DNA of 64,000 bases from Archegozetes longisetosus (taxonomy: Eukaryota; Arthropoda; Arachnida; Sarcoptiformes; Trhypochthoniidae), in NCBI GenBank assembly GCA_018873245.2, contig JAEMBT020000006.1, positions 10,189,855 through 10,253,854 of the forward strand, read 5' to 3'. The stretch's first letter is position 1; the number at the start of each line of letters is the position of its first letter. The translations under genes were made by a program, and so were the position numbers. Under the pieces are notes generated by a model. That model made no database searches, was not told the origin of the DNA, and saw only the letters and a program-made list of their open reading frames with translations. Shown piece after piece: positions 54,757 through 64,000 of the stretch.

Positions 54757-57640
54757 GGCTCTTGAAATGATTACTATTTCAATTGGAATCAATGAATAAA
54801 TGTGATGATGATCGTAATAAATGAATTGATTGAATAAAAGTTTGGTCACAACCAATAATAAAGTATTGATTATTTGACTTACTTTTAAATGAAATAAAAT
54901 GTTGACAAATAATTTATTTAATATTTATTTAACAGTTGGTTAATTTAAAAATTTGATAAAATAGTAGCAATTAAACAATTATTGTTTAGTTAAAGTTATA
55001 AAATTGAATCACTTTCAAAGTAATATTAAACGAAATGATAAAAACATGCATTTGTTTGGATGTAACCAACGATATACTGAGCAGATCCCGTGCAGAGCTC
55101 TACTTATTACTTCTATTTCGTAAAAAGTAACAAAAATAATGTTTATTTGTGACAAACTTTTTGTGATGCGCCCTGAAAATACTTAAAATAAATAATGAAT
55201 TACATGAGCATCCAAATAATGTTTTTCGGACCCTAATTTTTCACATTTTGGCCCTAAAAGTTTGACGTTGATTATACTAAATACTATTTGGTCTTTTTTA
55301 CTTAATAATTTTTTTTTCAACACAAGTATTATTCTGATTAATTGATATTCTGTGGTTTGTGTAACTATCATTTTTAGAGCCACAGTTGAGTTAAATAAAA
55401 GTTATGTATTTAACGCTCTAATTTGGTAGGAATTCGGTTGTACAGGCAGCAGAAATGCCTGTCTTTGAAACCCTGTGCTGATAACAGTATCCAGAGTATA
55501 CAGCCCATACAGTTACTGTCTGTAAACATGTCACGATAAGCTTCTGATCAACAATTGACTGCTTAGTTATCCAAATAGACATACATTAATAGCATTTGCA
55601 TTATATTCTGATTGTTAGATACGGTTCCGTAGTCAGGATTTGTTTGACATGAATTCTATAGGAAGTTTAAAATTTAAAATGCTCATAACTTGGACAGGAC
55701 AAATTCGTATTCACATTCAAATTCTGTTAAATTAGTTTCAAATGAAAACTTACATGTTTATAAAATAAGCATTACTGATATAACAAATAAAGTTCGATCC
55801 CAAAGTCTATTTGGCTATTTTTGCAGTTACACTGCGCCAACCTTTCAAGCGAAAAATTTCTAGCTATCTAATACTACTGACCATCGTTCGAGACTTAGTT
55901 CACAGAACGTAAACGAATTGCTTTTTATTAGATCTAACTTCGATTTGTATGGAATATGATTCATTGATTGTATTTTCGTTTGACTTTTGAATAAATAATT
56001 TTTCAAACTTGAATGTCAGGAAAACAGGAAAACCGGACAGGAATGAAAATTTAGGGCTCAGGACAACAGGACAAAGGTTTCGACTGCAACAGGACAGGAA
56101 TTTTTAGTACTTTGTGAAACTAGACTCATTTTGCTCAATTGAGTCAAGGTTTTCAACACAGTAAATTCATACTTTCTAATTATTTTAGATGAGAGGAAGA
56201 AACTTTCAAGTTTGTTAACCAAACATAAATTGCTTCTAGAATTGTTTCTATTCGTCCTTATAGAGATCACAAAACACTAGAAGGGAGTTTTCAGAGAAAA
56301 AAAGTTGATGCACAACGGAACTTGGATGAACTTTGTGCTGAGAAATTTGCACTCAGTTAAAGGTTTACTGATCGATAACTAAAACTTATTTGTGAAGTAT
56401 TTTCAAATTTAAATTTGAGTTCATGAAGTCAAAATTAAAATTGATTTTATTGAACAATTATACAGGAACAAACTTACACAAAGTACTAGTTATTTGCACT
56501 TATTTGAAAGTTAACGAAAGTTTATAGGGACAAGATTCAATTATAATGATATAATTTTAATAGAATATTTGATCCCATTAGTCACTCATGAGTTGATTGC
56601 AGCGACAGTTGGGATCTGCTTAAGGGCATTGCCATATAACGACAGTCATTATAGCCCAAATTGACTGAAGAATTGGCTTTTTAATATAATTAAACCCGTA
56701 ATTATTATTTCCTGTAAAAAATTTCAATTGCTTTTGAGTCTTTCTATAAATTTTTGTAGAATAGCATTAGATATCTGAGTAAAACTAATTATATGTTGAA
56801 ATAGCTTCGTTTGCAAACGCAATCGCTGTTTGCACCATTGAGTCTTCATTGTCTTGTTTGTAACCGAATAACTCGCTTGTTTTCGTGTCACTTGTATCAC
56901 CTCAACAAATATATGTGATGTGATTTGACTTGACCTTCAGCCAAAGATACGAGTCTTGAATAATTATATGAATTCAATTTATCAAATTCTGTGGTTTCGA
57001 CGTATTCAAACCAAAATACTTTATGTTTAGTAAGCTGATTGACTACTTGATTCATAAAATGATCATTCCTTGAATTCAAGCCGTTACTTATCAATTTAAT
57101 GGCTTAGGTTTGGGCACTAGCCTTCATTTCGCATTTAACGACAACGTCTTATCGATAGCATTCTTTCCATTCCTCAAACATAGTTTTCGTTGTAGTCGTT
57201 CTTAGTGTTAAGAATTCTTCAAAGTATTGATAGAAGTATTCGTGCGATCTATTTCTCACTTGAGATAAGTGAGACAATTCCGTTGATGCATTTCCATTCT
57301 TGTCTAAATTCCATTTTATTGAGTTATTGAGAATATTAACGCGTGCATCACTCATCGGTATGGTGCGTGTGCTATAGTGACATGTTCACGGTTTAAAAGC
57401 CGAAATAATATTACATTACTAGCGGGTACAGTTAGTATTAGCAGAAAAATTTGGAGCAAAGCACTAACTGATTGGTTACTGAAGTTCTGCCGGCTCTCTC
57501 TCTCTCTCTCTCCTCTCGAGAAATGGCAGAACATATTTTAGTTGGCTGTGTCCCGAAATAAAATGAGTTAGAGGAGTGAATAAAACAGTTAGGTTACAAA
57601 ATTATAATTAAAAAAATTAAATGAGTAAAAAATCTTTATT
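54757..57640. other. 2.9-kb spacer between POLR2D and the LINE relic
   Basis: AT-rich. A cluster of CAGGACA/AGGACAGGAA units lies at about 56020-56100. A (CT)n microsatellite lies at 57493-57512. The open frames at 56058-56270, 56897-57094 and 57149-57355 show no similarity I can name. No intact gene was recognised. Confidence 0.4.
57493..57512. repeat. (CT)n microsatellite
   Basis: An uninterrupted CT run on the plus strand, about ten units. Confidence 0.85.
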
Positions 57641-57649
57641 AAGAAGAGT

Positions 57650-59287
57650 GGTGATGCGTTGCTTTTTGAGTGTCGCTCAAAATGGTTAGTGTGCCGATCA
57701 TTCTACTTGTCACATACATCTGGTTTACGGCCGCTATAAAATTCTTAAAAGCGTTGGAGGCTTGCGCTGTGCCGATCAAACAGTGAAATGATATCGTGCT
57801 GTTTAAGGTTCCACCGATTGCCAGTGACAGAGTGTCACTTTCAAATGAGAATGCAGGGCATTCAAAAAAGGCGATGGTTTACCGTATCTTCGCTGGAATA
57901 GTGTCGGCAAAGGAAATCCGTCCTGTGCCTACGTGGAGAAGGTAGTTACCAAAGTCTGCGTGCCCCATGAAATACTGGCTAATATGAAAGTTACGGCAGA
58001 AGCATTCCATAGATAATCGAACCTGAACTGACAAGAAAGTATATAATTGCCGGCCTTTATCAGTATTGACCCAACGGTTATTCCAATCATCGAGATGTGT
58101 TGTAATTAGACATCTGAAGTAAGAGGTTGGAATTTGGTGGTAGTCAGCCACGGCAGACGGGCGATGGTTCCTTGCGAATTGTTCTCTATCATTACCGGCA
58201 ACGCCGGAGTGTACAGTTACTTTTATCAGTGCCACACGTATACCTGAGGCTTTAAGGAGATAGAAGTATAGCTGGACTTCGACGAGTACGCTGTCTGCGT
58301 TGAAATCATTAATTGCTTACTGGGCGGACAGGCTGTCCATGTACTAACAGACAGAACTGGACTGTTTGTGACGTATCGAAGGGCTCGAAGAATGGCGAAG
58401 AGCTCCGCGTGGAAGACGGAACAATCGCTGCTTAATGAGAAGCTGGTATCAAACCAAGTGCCATTACGATAGGCGCAAGAGGATGAGGAGACCGATGTGT
58501 TTGACTTCGATCAATCGGTAAAGATGCTCATCTCAGCATCAAACGAGACCAACTCAATTTGAGAACTGAAGGCCAGGTGCTTACGATCGAAGTATCGGAA
58601 CCTTCACTGAAGGTGATCAAATGTCAGTCGATCCAGGTATGATCCGGGTCTTCTTTTGCTAGTGGGCGGTGTGCCATTGCTGATGTAGTGGTTTGCTGCC
58701 GGTTGTTAGATACGTAGACTAATTGGAGAAACTACTGCTATAACACACAAGGCTTCAGTCGATGATGTCCTGTAGGCTTTCGTCACTCTTACAAGGGCAA
58801 TGTGTTGAACGGATCGAATCTTCTGCATGTTGCGGTCGATCCGAGTCCTATCGATCCAAACGGGTAGTACGTAGAACGGAGCCATCTCAATTGTCCCATT
58901 GCAAATGGTTCTCATTGCAGAGGGTCCGGTTCCACAGAGGACGCGAGATGAGCGAATGTTAGTTGAGTACATCTTTTGCCTTGCTGACCGCATAGTTAAT
59001 ATCTTCGATAAAGTAGAGCTGCCAATCGATGATAACGCCTAAATATTTCATGGAGAAGACAAACTCCATGCTCTGGCCACCTAGCCGAATAAGAGGCGAT
59101 GGTTGGTCGTAACGAATGTGGGTGACATATAAGACCTTTGACTTACGGGCGTTGAAGTGAAGTTGCACTCGGAGACCCAGGTTTCAATCTGTTTAAGTGC
59201 TTAGTTAACCATTGTGATCAGTTGGTTCTCTTTCTTGGCGTGGGCTATTAGCAGCGCATCGTCGGCAAAAGCTTGAACGATTATTCC
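57650..59287 (-). mobile_element. Decayed LINE (RT with RNase H), 3' part
   Basis: Minus-strand translation in shifting frames gives the 3' half of a non-LTR retrotransposon. From 59287 down: VQAFADDALLIAH (RT catalytic FADD motif), a stop, ARKSKVLYVTHIR, FVFSMKYLGVIIDWQLYF, ALVRVTKAYRTSSTEALCVI (the RT-to-RNase H linker), IFTD-stop-SKS (RNase H start), VTVHSGVAGND..A, then IPTSYFRCLI and a tail with ECPAFSFESD in place of the usual HxLFxCP. The presence of RNase H favours the R1/I/LOA-type groups over CR1 or RTE. Several stops and frameshifts show it is dead. An AATAAA-type signal lies just beyond the 3' end. Confidence 0.82.
59280..59287. repeat. left 8-bp target-site duplication of MITE 1
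   Basis: ATTATTCC, matching ATTATCCC at 59937-59944 in seven of eight positions. Read on the minus strand both copies encode the same Gly-Ile-Ile of the interrupted LINE. Confidence 0.8.
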
Positions 59288-59936
59288 TAGTGCTCCGCAC
59301 AAATCGAGTTCGAGTCGAATCGGAGTAGATTTGAATTTGACTCGTAAAAATCGAGTCGAGTCTGTTCAAACCACGATCGATTTGATTTTGATTGGCGTCG
59401 AGCCTACCCGAAGACTCGAATAAACTAATTTTAATGGATTACATAAGTTTTAACTCAAATATGGAACAGATATGTAGAGTGGGCCCCCTTTATACTAAAA
59501 TGCATGCTTTCTAGATAGTTCCTGAATATGTTACAATATTGTAGAATGCTTTGAAAAGTTTCAAAATATTACATAAGTTTCTAGAATATTCTAATAAGTT
59601 CTAGAATATTCCATGGGTTTCTAGAGTGTTCTAGTGAGTACTAGAGTATTCTATGAGTTTCTAGAATGTTCTAGCAAACTCTAGAATATTCCATAGCTTT
59701 ATAGAATACTCTATAGTTTCTAGAATGCTCTAGAAAGCTCCAGAATGTTGAAATCATGGAACATTTTTACAGCTCAAAATGAGTTTAAATCCCTCAAATC
59801 TATTTGAGTCATACCCGTACTCGAGTTGGACTCAACTCGACTCGACTGCGTTCGAGTCAAATCTAGAGATTTGAACTCGTAAGTTTGAATCGATTTGAAA
59901 AACCGCTCAAATCGACTCGACTCGTGCGGAGCACTA
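59288..59936. mobile_element. 649-bp hAT-type MITE inserted in the LINE
   Basis: Ends in perfect 13-bp terminal inverted repeats (TAGTGCTCCGCAC and its complement), with a looser match continuing inward through GAGTCGA-rich sequence. It is flanked by an 8-bp target duplication. The length of duplication and the TAGTG start fit the hAT superfamily. There is no coding capacity. The interior holds a 20-bp tandem array (separate entry). Removing it and one duplication joins the LINE as FRAGII-VQAFADD, the expected reverse transcriptase order, which proves insertion into the LINE. The right flank copy has one base change, so the insertion is not recent. Confidence 0.85.
59560..59750. repeat. 20-bp tandem array with heat-shock-element-like units
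   Basis: About eight to nine units of a 20-bp repeat of the form GTTTCTAGAATATTCTANNN. The repeat starts are spaced exactly 20 bases (59579, 59599, 59619, 59639, 59659, 59679, 59699). Units at 59579-59591, 59599-59611 and 59659-59671 match TTCnnGAAnnTTC, the three-site HSF binding consensus, perfectly; the others differ by one or two bases. Confidence 0.8.
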
Positions 59937-60600
59937 ATTATCCCAGCTCGAAAGGGTTCGTTATACAAAATATTACAGAATACTTGTCCGGTTGGTGTAT
60001 CCTGCACGCAACCCATGGTCTGGGGACGAGGGACAGTACCAGACTCGGTCTCGACAGCGGCGGAGAGGTCGCTGAAATAGTGGAGCGCCAGTCGGTAAAT
60101 ATTTTGAAGCTAGCCTTTCCGTTTGAGTTGCGACAATATGCGATGGCATTTTGCATTGTCAAACGCCTTTTTAACATACAGGGAAACGAGGATCACTCGC
60201 TCCCAGCGAGAGAGCGCGGAACGTGTGGTTGAGAGAGCGTTCTGTATGGCGTCGACTCTGCTTGTCTGCGACCTAAAGCCAAATTATGTCGTTTATCAAA
60301 TGCCTCGAATGCAAGAGCCATTGAATCCGCTAGGTTAGTAGACAATTTGGCTCTTTCCCAAGGACGAATAGGAGACAAATCAGTTGCCAGGCTTTGTAAG
60401 TCTCGATACTGCTGGAGTTTCGGAATGAAATTAACGGAAGCCGACTTAAGATTGACGAGAAGCATCCGACAGCGAAACAACGACTGAAAAGCAACGTTAG
60501 TTCGAGGAGCAGAGTAAGAGTGGTGCGTTTCAAGATTGGAGCTGTTATGAGGTCTGGACTGGGAGCTTTGTGGACTCTTATTTAGTAATAGATTGTCCAC
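59937..60600 (-). mobile_element. Decayed LINE, 5' part (reverse transcriptase N-terminal half)
   Basis: Continuation of the LINE beyond the MITE. On the minus strand it reads SASVNFIPKLQQYRDLQSLA, then SPIRPWE (RT region 1-2), ALGRRQAEST, AFDNAKCHRILSQLKRK (RT motif A) and MGCVQDTPTGQVFCNILYNE (the GxPQGxxLSPxLxNI region, degraded). Frames shift between blocks. The 5' end of the element, including any endonuclease, is missing: the sequence changes to an unrelated RING pseudogene near 60600. Confidence 0.78.
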
Positions 60601-60925
60601 AGAGACTTTCAACTTGTGTCAAATATCCGCTATTATAAGGACAATCAGTGATATGTGTTTCGAGCTGATCCAATTCAACCGTTTGACTACAACCAAATGA
60701 AGCGAAATCAACGTATTTCCAAATTGGCCCAATAAACACTTGAATGATCTCATCGGCTCTCGAAACTCTTCAACTTTAATTGTCTGCCGGCCAATTAGAC
60801 AAACTCCTTAACATGATACCCATTCGAGAATGCATGACGAACAAAATATGTTTGCTTTTACCAATCATTTTGGGTACTTTAAGTACATCGTGACAAATGA
60901 TACAACTCATTTTCACGCTCCCTCT
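60600..60925 (-). pseudogene. NRDP1/RNF41-like RING-TRAF zinc-finger pseudogene
   Basis: On the minus strand three reading frames together give an E3-ligase-like order. CIICHDVLKVPKM..K.KH is the first half of a RING finger. FCSSCILEWVS in the next frame is the second half. After an in-frame stop and a further shift come GRQTIKVEEFREPMR, then FASFGCSQTVELDQLETHIT and DCPYNSGY, the TRAF-type finger that follows RING in NRDP1. At least two frameshifts and one stop separate the blocks, so it is a pseudogene fragment, cut off by or next to the LINE. Assignment to the NRDP1-like group rests on the RING plus FGCxxxVxLxxLxxHxxxCxYN pattern. Confidence 0.65.
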
Positions 60926-61359
60926 TAGATCGATATCGATAGATATCATATTCTTTCCAAATATTCAACTGAATTTAAATTCATTTTTCCATTCATTCTT
61001 ACTTTTAATTCATTTCTAACGTTTGAACAGCGGAGCGAATATTTGAGTTTAATAATTGAACATAACTTGAAATTACTGTAAAGCACAGTAATAAACTTAC
61101 CAAATAATCTATCGTAATGAATTGAAACTAAATTTATTATTCATTTGATTTTAATTAAGTGCTGAGTGAAGGGTAAGACATGTCGAACACTTTTGAAATA
61201 TTTTTTAAAAATGGCAATTTCAAAGCTAATTACTTTTCAATTCAAATCAAATCAAATTTGGATTTATTTTGTCAAATTTGAATCAATTAAATGAACTGTC
61301 AAATGATTTTGGTGCCAATTATTTTCAGAATCAAGTTTGTTGTAATGAATGGATTGATT

Positions 61360-61367
61360 GTGTTTAG
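61360..61367. repeat. left target-site duplication of MITE 2
   Basis: GTGTTTAG, repeated perfectly at 61850-61857. Confidence 0.85.
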
Positions 61368-61849
61368 TAGCGATGCACACGCTCGGTCGGAAATTGGCGC
61401 TCGCACTAACACTCGGGTAAACGAAACGCTCGGCGTTCACTTTTTCGAGGCACTCGAGCGTTTACCGAGCGTCAGGTCAGCAAAGTTCATGATTTGAAGG
61501 CTTTTTCAACACAAAATTTACTTTATTTGAGTTGTAATTTTATCTATATATAAATTTTATTAATATGATACTGATTGAATACCACTCAATCAAATACGTT
61601 GGTTTAAAAGCTGTTGTTATATAAATGAAATACTTACATTGAACATATGTGAACACGTTTTAGTATTTAAAAACTACTCAAGACTAAGAAACAAATTATT
61701 GTTTCAAAAAACTATTTTGTGACTGTGTTTTGATCTTGTTGCTTGAGTTATAATTTTATAATTTATACTATATTTCTAATGGAAAAATACGTACTAAGGC
61801 TTGACTCTCAACGCTCGAGCGCCAAACGTTCGAGCGTTGAGCATCACTG
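61368..61849. mobile_element. 482-bp hAT-type MITE
   Basis: Left end TAGCGATGCACACGCTCGG; the reverse complement of the right end reads CAGTGATGCTCAACGCTCG. These match in most positions and start with the hAT-type YAGNG pattern. A perfect 8-bp target duplication (GTGTTTAG) flanks the element. The ends are rich in CGCTCG/CGAGCG motifs that pair with each other; the middle is AT-rich. No coding capacity is seen. It differs in end sequence from MITE 1, so it belongs to a separate family. Confidence 0.85.
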
Positions 61850-61857
61850 GTGTTTAG

Positions 61858-62604
61858 TAAGTAGTTTGTTTGAATAGTTAATGTTGGGGTCAATTGGTTT
61901 ACAATTGAGCGATTAATATAAAACATAAATTAAAGGCGACAATCAAAACAAAGTTGATTAACTGTTAAAACAATTGATGCAAAGCTCGTTCGAACAAAAT
62001 GGCTCATATGTGTCCATCTTCCATTTGCTCCTTTAATTCTCTATGCGATCCATTGAACGGACACATAACTAAGACGAGCACTTCTCTAGTGTTCGTAATT
62101 AATGAAATGTTTTGACATTCTATTCGATTGAGTCACATAGTTTTTGTCATAAGAACGTTCAATTATTTTATGTTTATGTTATAACTGTTCTTAGATGTGA
62201 ACATTACTTACTACTGATTCGAGATTAGCTAATACGTACTGAAAATGACTAATAATTAAGGAATTATTGTTCAGCTAAAGTTATAAACTGGATCTATTTG
62301 AAAAAAGTAATAAACAAAATTATTAACATGTATCAGTTAGTATGCAACAAAACAAATGAGATGAAAGACATGCGCAAAACACTTATTGCTCTTATCTCAA
62401 AAATTTCAATTGATAAATACTTCTGTGTTGTTATGAACGATCACAATCTGATTGAAATTTTCAAATTTCTAAGCTATTTCTTCAATGTTCTAATAATTGA
62501 ATGAAACAAAAATAATGATCTACAAGTAAATGATTTGACAACAAAAGAAATGGATGATTTCTTAGTGGCAATAAATTATGATATGAATTAAAAACGATTC
62601 AATT
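61858..62604 (+). other. upstream region of the C5-epimerase gene
   Basis: AT-rich spacer, presumably the promoter and 5' UTR of the epimerase gene. The open frame at 62298-62504 has no recognised similarity. Confidence 0.4.
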
Positions 62605-64000
62605 ATGAAATTTCATATGAAAAGATTTTTAGCGATTCTTAGTTTTGGATGTATATCAATAATATGTTGGAATGCATTCGCTTATAATAAAGATATAAAC
62701 CACACTAAATATTTGGCGTCAAATGGATTGGACACAAGATCTGAAACCAATCCAGAGAATGAAAATAAGTTAAATTGGATGAACTCATTCAAAAAGTTTC
62801 AATCAATAGAATGTATAATTAACGAAGAATACGCAATACAATGTATTAAGCAACTATCTGAAGATTTGGTTTACATTCCGTTTAGTTTCATTAAGAAATA
62901 CTTTGAAATTAATGGTAAGGTAGTTAAGAAGAAAGATGGCAAAGAAGTGTTTCAGTGGCAACATAGTTACTCGAAAGTTTATTACCCTCGAGAACAGTAT
63001 GACTCAAACGGACCCTTTTTATGGTTTGATAGCTATAACGTTGAAGTGAGAGATCGTGTCAAATGTGTTTCTGCAATAAAAGGAGTTCCCATCTCGACTC
63101 AATGGCAATCAAGCGGTCATTTCTACCCCATACAAATAGCGCAGTTTGGCTTAAGTCATTTCTCTAAGAACTTGACACTCGACGGACCACGAATTGTTGA
63201 ACTCGACTCTGGAGATTATATCAATCGAAGATTAGTTCAATATATTGTTCCTAAGAATGCGATTCTCAACAGAATCAATACCGATGATAGACCTAATGAT
63301 AAAGTTTTATTAGTTGATGGCAAAAACCTAATTTTAAAAATAAAAAGAAAGCCAAACAGTGATCTCAATCTGAGTTTTGATGTGAAACCTTTAGCCAATT
63401 TTTCTTTAACTGCCATATTAAAAACAGATATAAACAGCTTAAAAGAATACGCGGTTACTTATATGACCATTGATTTTGATATCTTAACGACTTCCACGAA
63501 CGTAATCTATGGTATTGGCACTGATAACAATTGGAAATCACTGACAAGAGATCTTGGCGTTGATCTGCAAAAAGGTTTGATAATAGCCGAGAAGAAACTA
63601 GCAGTAAAGGCACGAAATCTGCACTTAACTAGATTAGAACTTAATGGAAATGCTTTAATTGATAATATAAGACTGGCATCTTCTGCACACGAATCATACG
63701 CCAAGTCATCGGCCGATTGGTTTGTAGACAATCAAGAAGAGAATGGAGGCTGGAGTATAAAGACTAATAGGAAGTTATCGAATGGAGCACTGAGTTTGAA
63801 CGTTGGTTGGCATTCAGCTATGGCTCAGGGACAGGCCATCTCTTTGCTCACTAGAATGTATACCACAACCAATAACATGAAGTACCTTAATTCTGCCAAA
63901 AAAGCTTTGCAGCTCTTTGATATCGAATCAAAAGATAATGGTATCAAAACTAAGTTTCTTGACAAATACGTTTGGTATGAAGAATACCCGACTGTTCCGA
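62605..64000 (+). CDS. GLCE: Heparan sulfate D-glucuronyl C5-epimerase, 5' part
   Basis: Golgi enzyme turning glucuronic into iduronic acid in heparan sulfate. One frame is open from the ATG at 62605 to the window edge without a stop, 465 codons, so the gene is cut by the window and no intron is seen. Residues about 5-25 (KRFLAILSFGCISIICWNAF) form a type II signal-anchor. Conserved blocks in the human order: QWQHSYSKVYYP, FDSYNVEVRDRVKCVSA, STQWQSSGHFYPIQIAQFGL, YGIGTDNNWKSLTRDL, DWFVDNQEENGGW, GWHSAMAQGQAISLL and WYEEYP at the edge. The C-terminal catalytic part is beyond the window. A second in-frame ATG four codons later is also possible. Confidence 0.95.
   Translation, partial: MKFHMKRFLAILSFGCISIICWNAFAYNKDINHTKYLASNGLDTRSETNPENENKLNWMNSFKKFQSIECIINEEYAIQCIKQLSEDLVYIPFSFIKKYFEINGKVVKKKDGKEVFQWQHSYSKVYYPREQYDSNGPFLWFDSYNVEVRDRVKCVSAIKGVPISTQWQSSGHFYPIQIAQFGLSHFSKNLTLDGPRIVELDSGDYINRRLVQYIVPKNAILNRINTDDRPNDKVLLVDGKNLILKIKRKPNSDLNLSFDVKPLANFSLTAILKTDINSLKEYAVTYMTIDFDILTTSTNVIYGIGTDNNWKSLTRDLGVDLQKGLIIAEKKLAVKARNLHLTRLELNGNALIDNIRLASSAHESYAKSSADWFVDNQEENGGWSIKTNRKLSNGALSLNVGWHSAMAQGQAISLLTRMYTTTNNMKYLNSAKKALQLFDIESKDNGIKTKFLDKYVWYEEYPTVP

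Noticed and set aside
55785-55800. tRNA B-box-like AGTTCGATCCC
   Set aside because: No acceptor stem, A-box or anticodon arm could be fitted around it.
59774-60338. Several overlapping frames of 60-115 codons on both strands
   Set aside because: They come from the GAGTCGA-rich end of MITE 1 and the decayed LINE, not from host genes.
62298-62504. 68-codon frame upstream of the C5-epimerase as a separate gene
   Set aside because: No similarity, AT-rich composition like the spacer, no splice link to the epimerase frame.

Overview
This is nuclear DNA of an animal, very probably an arthropod. The genes are eukaryotic and split by GT-AG introns, mostly 50-100 bases long, in visibly AT-rich spacer. 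A tramtrack/lola-type BTB-zinc-finger gene and a filzig-like trypsin domain point to arthropods. A chelicerate such as a mite is my guess, not a demonstrated fact. All gene models were read by eye from open frames, splice signals and remembered family sequence, so exon ends may be off by a base or two.

Layout. The 3' part of a SLC35E2-type transporter (+) lies at 47-1100 and a BTB-zinc-finger regulator (-) at 1719-3143. At 6304-7542 a small four-exon TMEM107 gene (-) sits in what looks like empty spacer. RPN2 (+, 9049-11921) converges on TOP3B (-, 12110-15134). NFRKB (-, 15975-19788), EXOSC10/Rrp6 (-, 20464-25036) and a secreted trypsin-like protease (-, 25622-26706) follow head to tail. Then come mitoribosomal protein mS38 (+, 28399-29245), DJ-1 (+, 29760-30562), the 2-oxoglutarate/malate carrier SLC25A11 (-, 30754-32217), spermidine synthase (+, 33088-35859), GAPDH (-, 36141-37210), the retroviral-like protease DDI1/rngo (-, 39929-41304), PINK1 (+, 42272-44076), UBE4B (-, 44409-48983), MTHFR (+, 51734-54072) and RNA polymerase II subunit RPB4 (-, 54337-54756). 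The window ends inside heparan sulfate glucuronyl C5-epimerase (+, from 62605).

The stretch 57.6-61.9 kb is a transposon graveyard. A decayed LINE with reverse transcriptase and RNase H (- strand) is split by a 649-bp hAT-type MITE that carries a 20-bp tandem array of heat-shock-element-like units. A second hAT-type MITE has a perfect 8-bp target duplication. A decayed NRDP1-like RING pseudogene lies beside the LINE. A decayed Merlin/ISXO2-like transposase lies in a late intron of EXOSC10.

The genes are mostly housekeeping: N-glycosylation (RPN2), RNA decay (EXOSC10), chromatin (NFRKB), ubiquitin/proteasome (UBE4B, DDI1) and mitochondrial function (mS38, SLC25A11, PINK1, DJ-1). They are not an operon. 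The most striking large-scale signal is linkage: about half of the genes have human orthologues in band 1p36 (SLC35E2, AURKAIP1, PARK7, UBE4B, EXOSC10, SRM, MTHFR, DDI2, PINK1), which suggests a surviving piece of an ancestral bilaterian linkage group. Two conserved genes (EXOSC10, SRM) carry short frameshifts at A-rich sites that look like sequencing or assembly errors.
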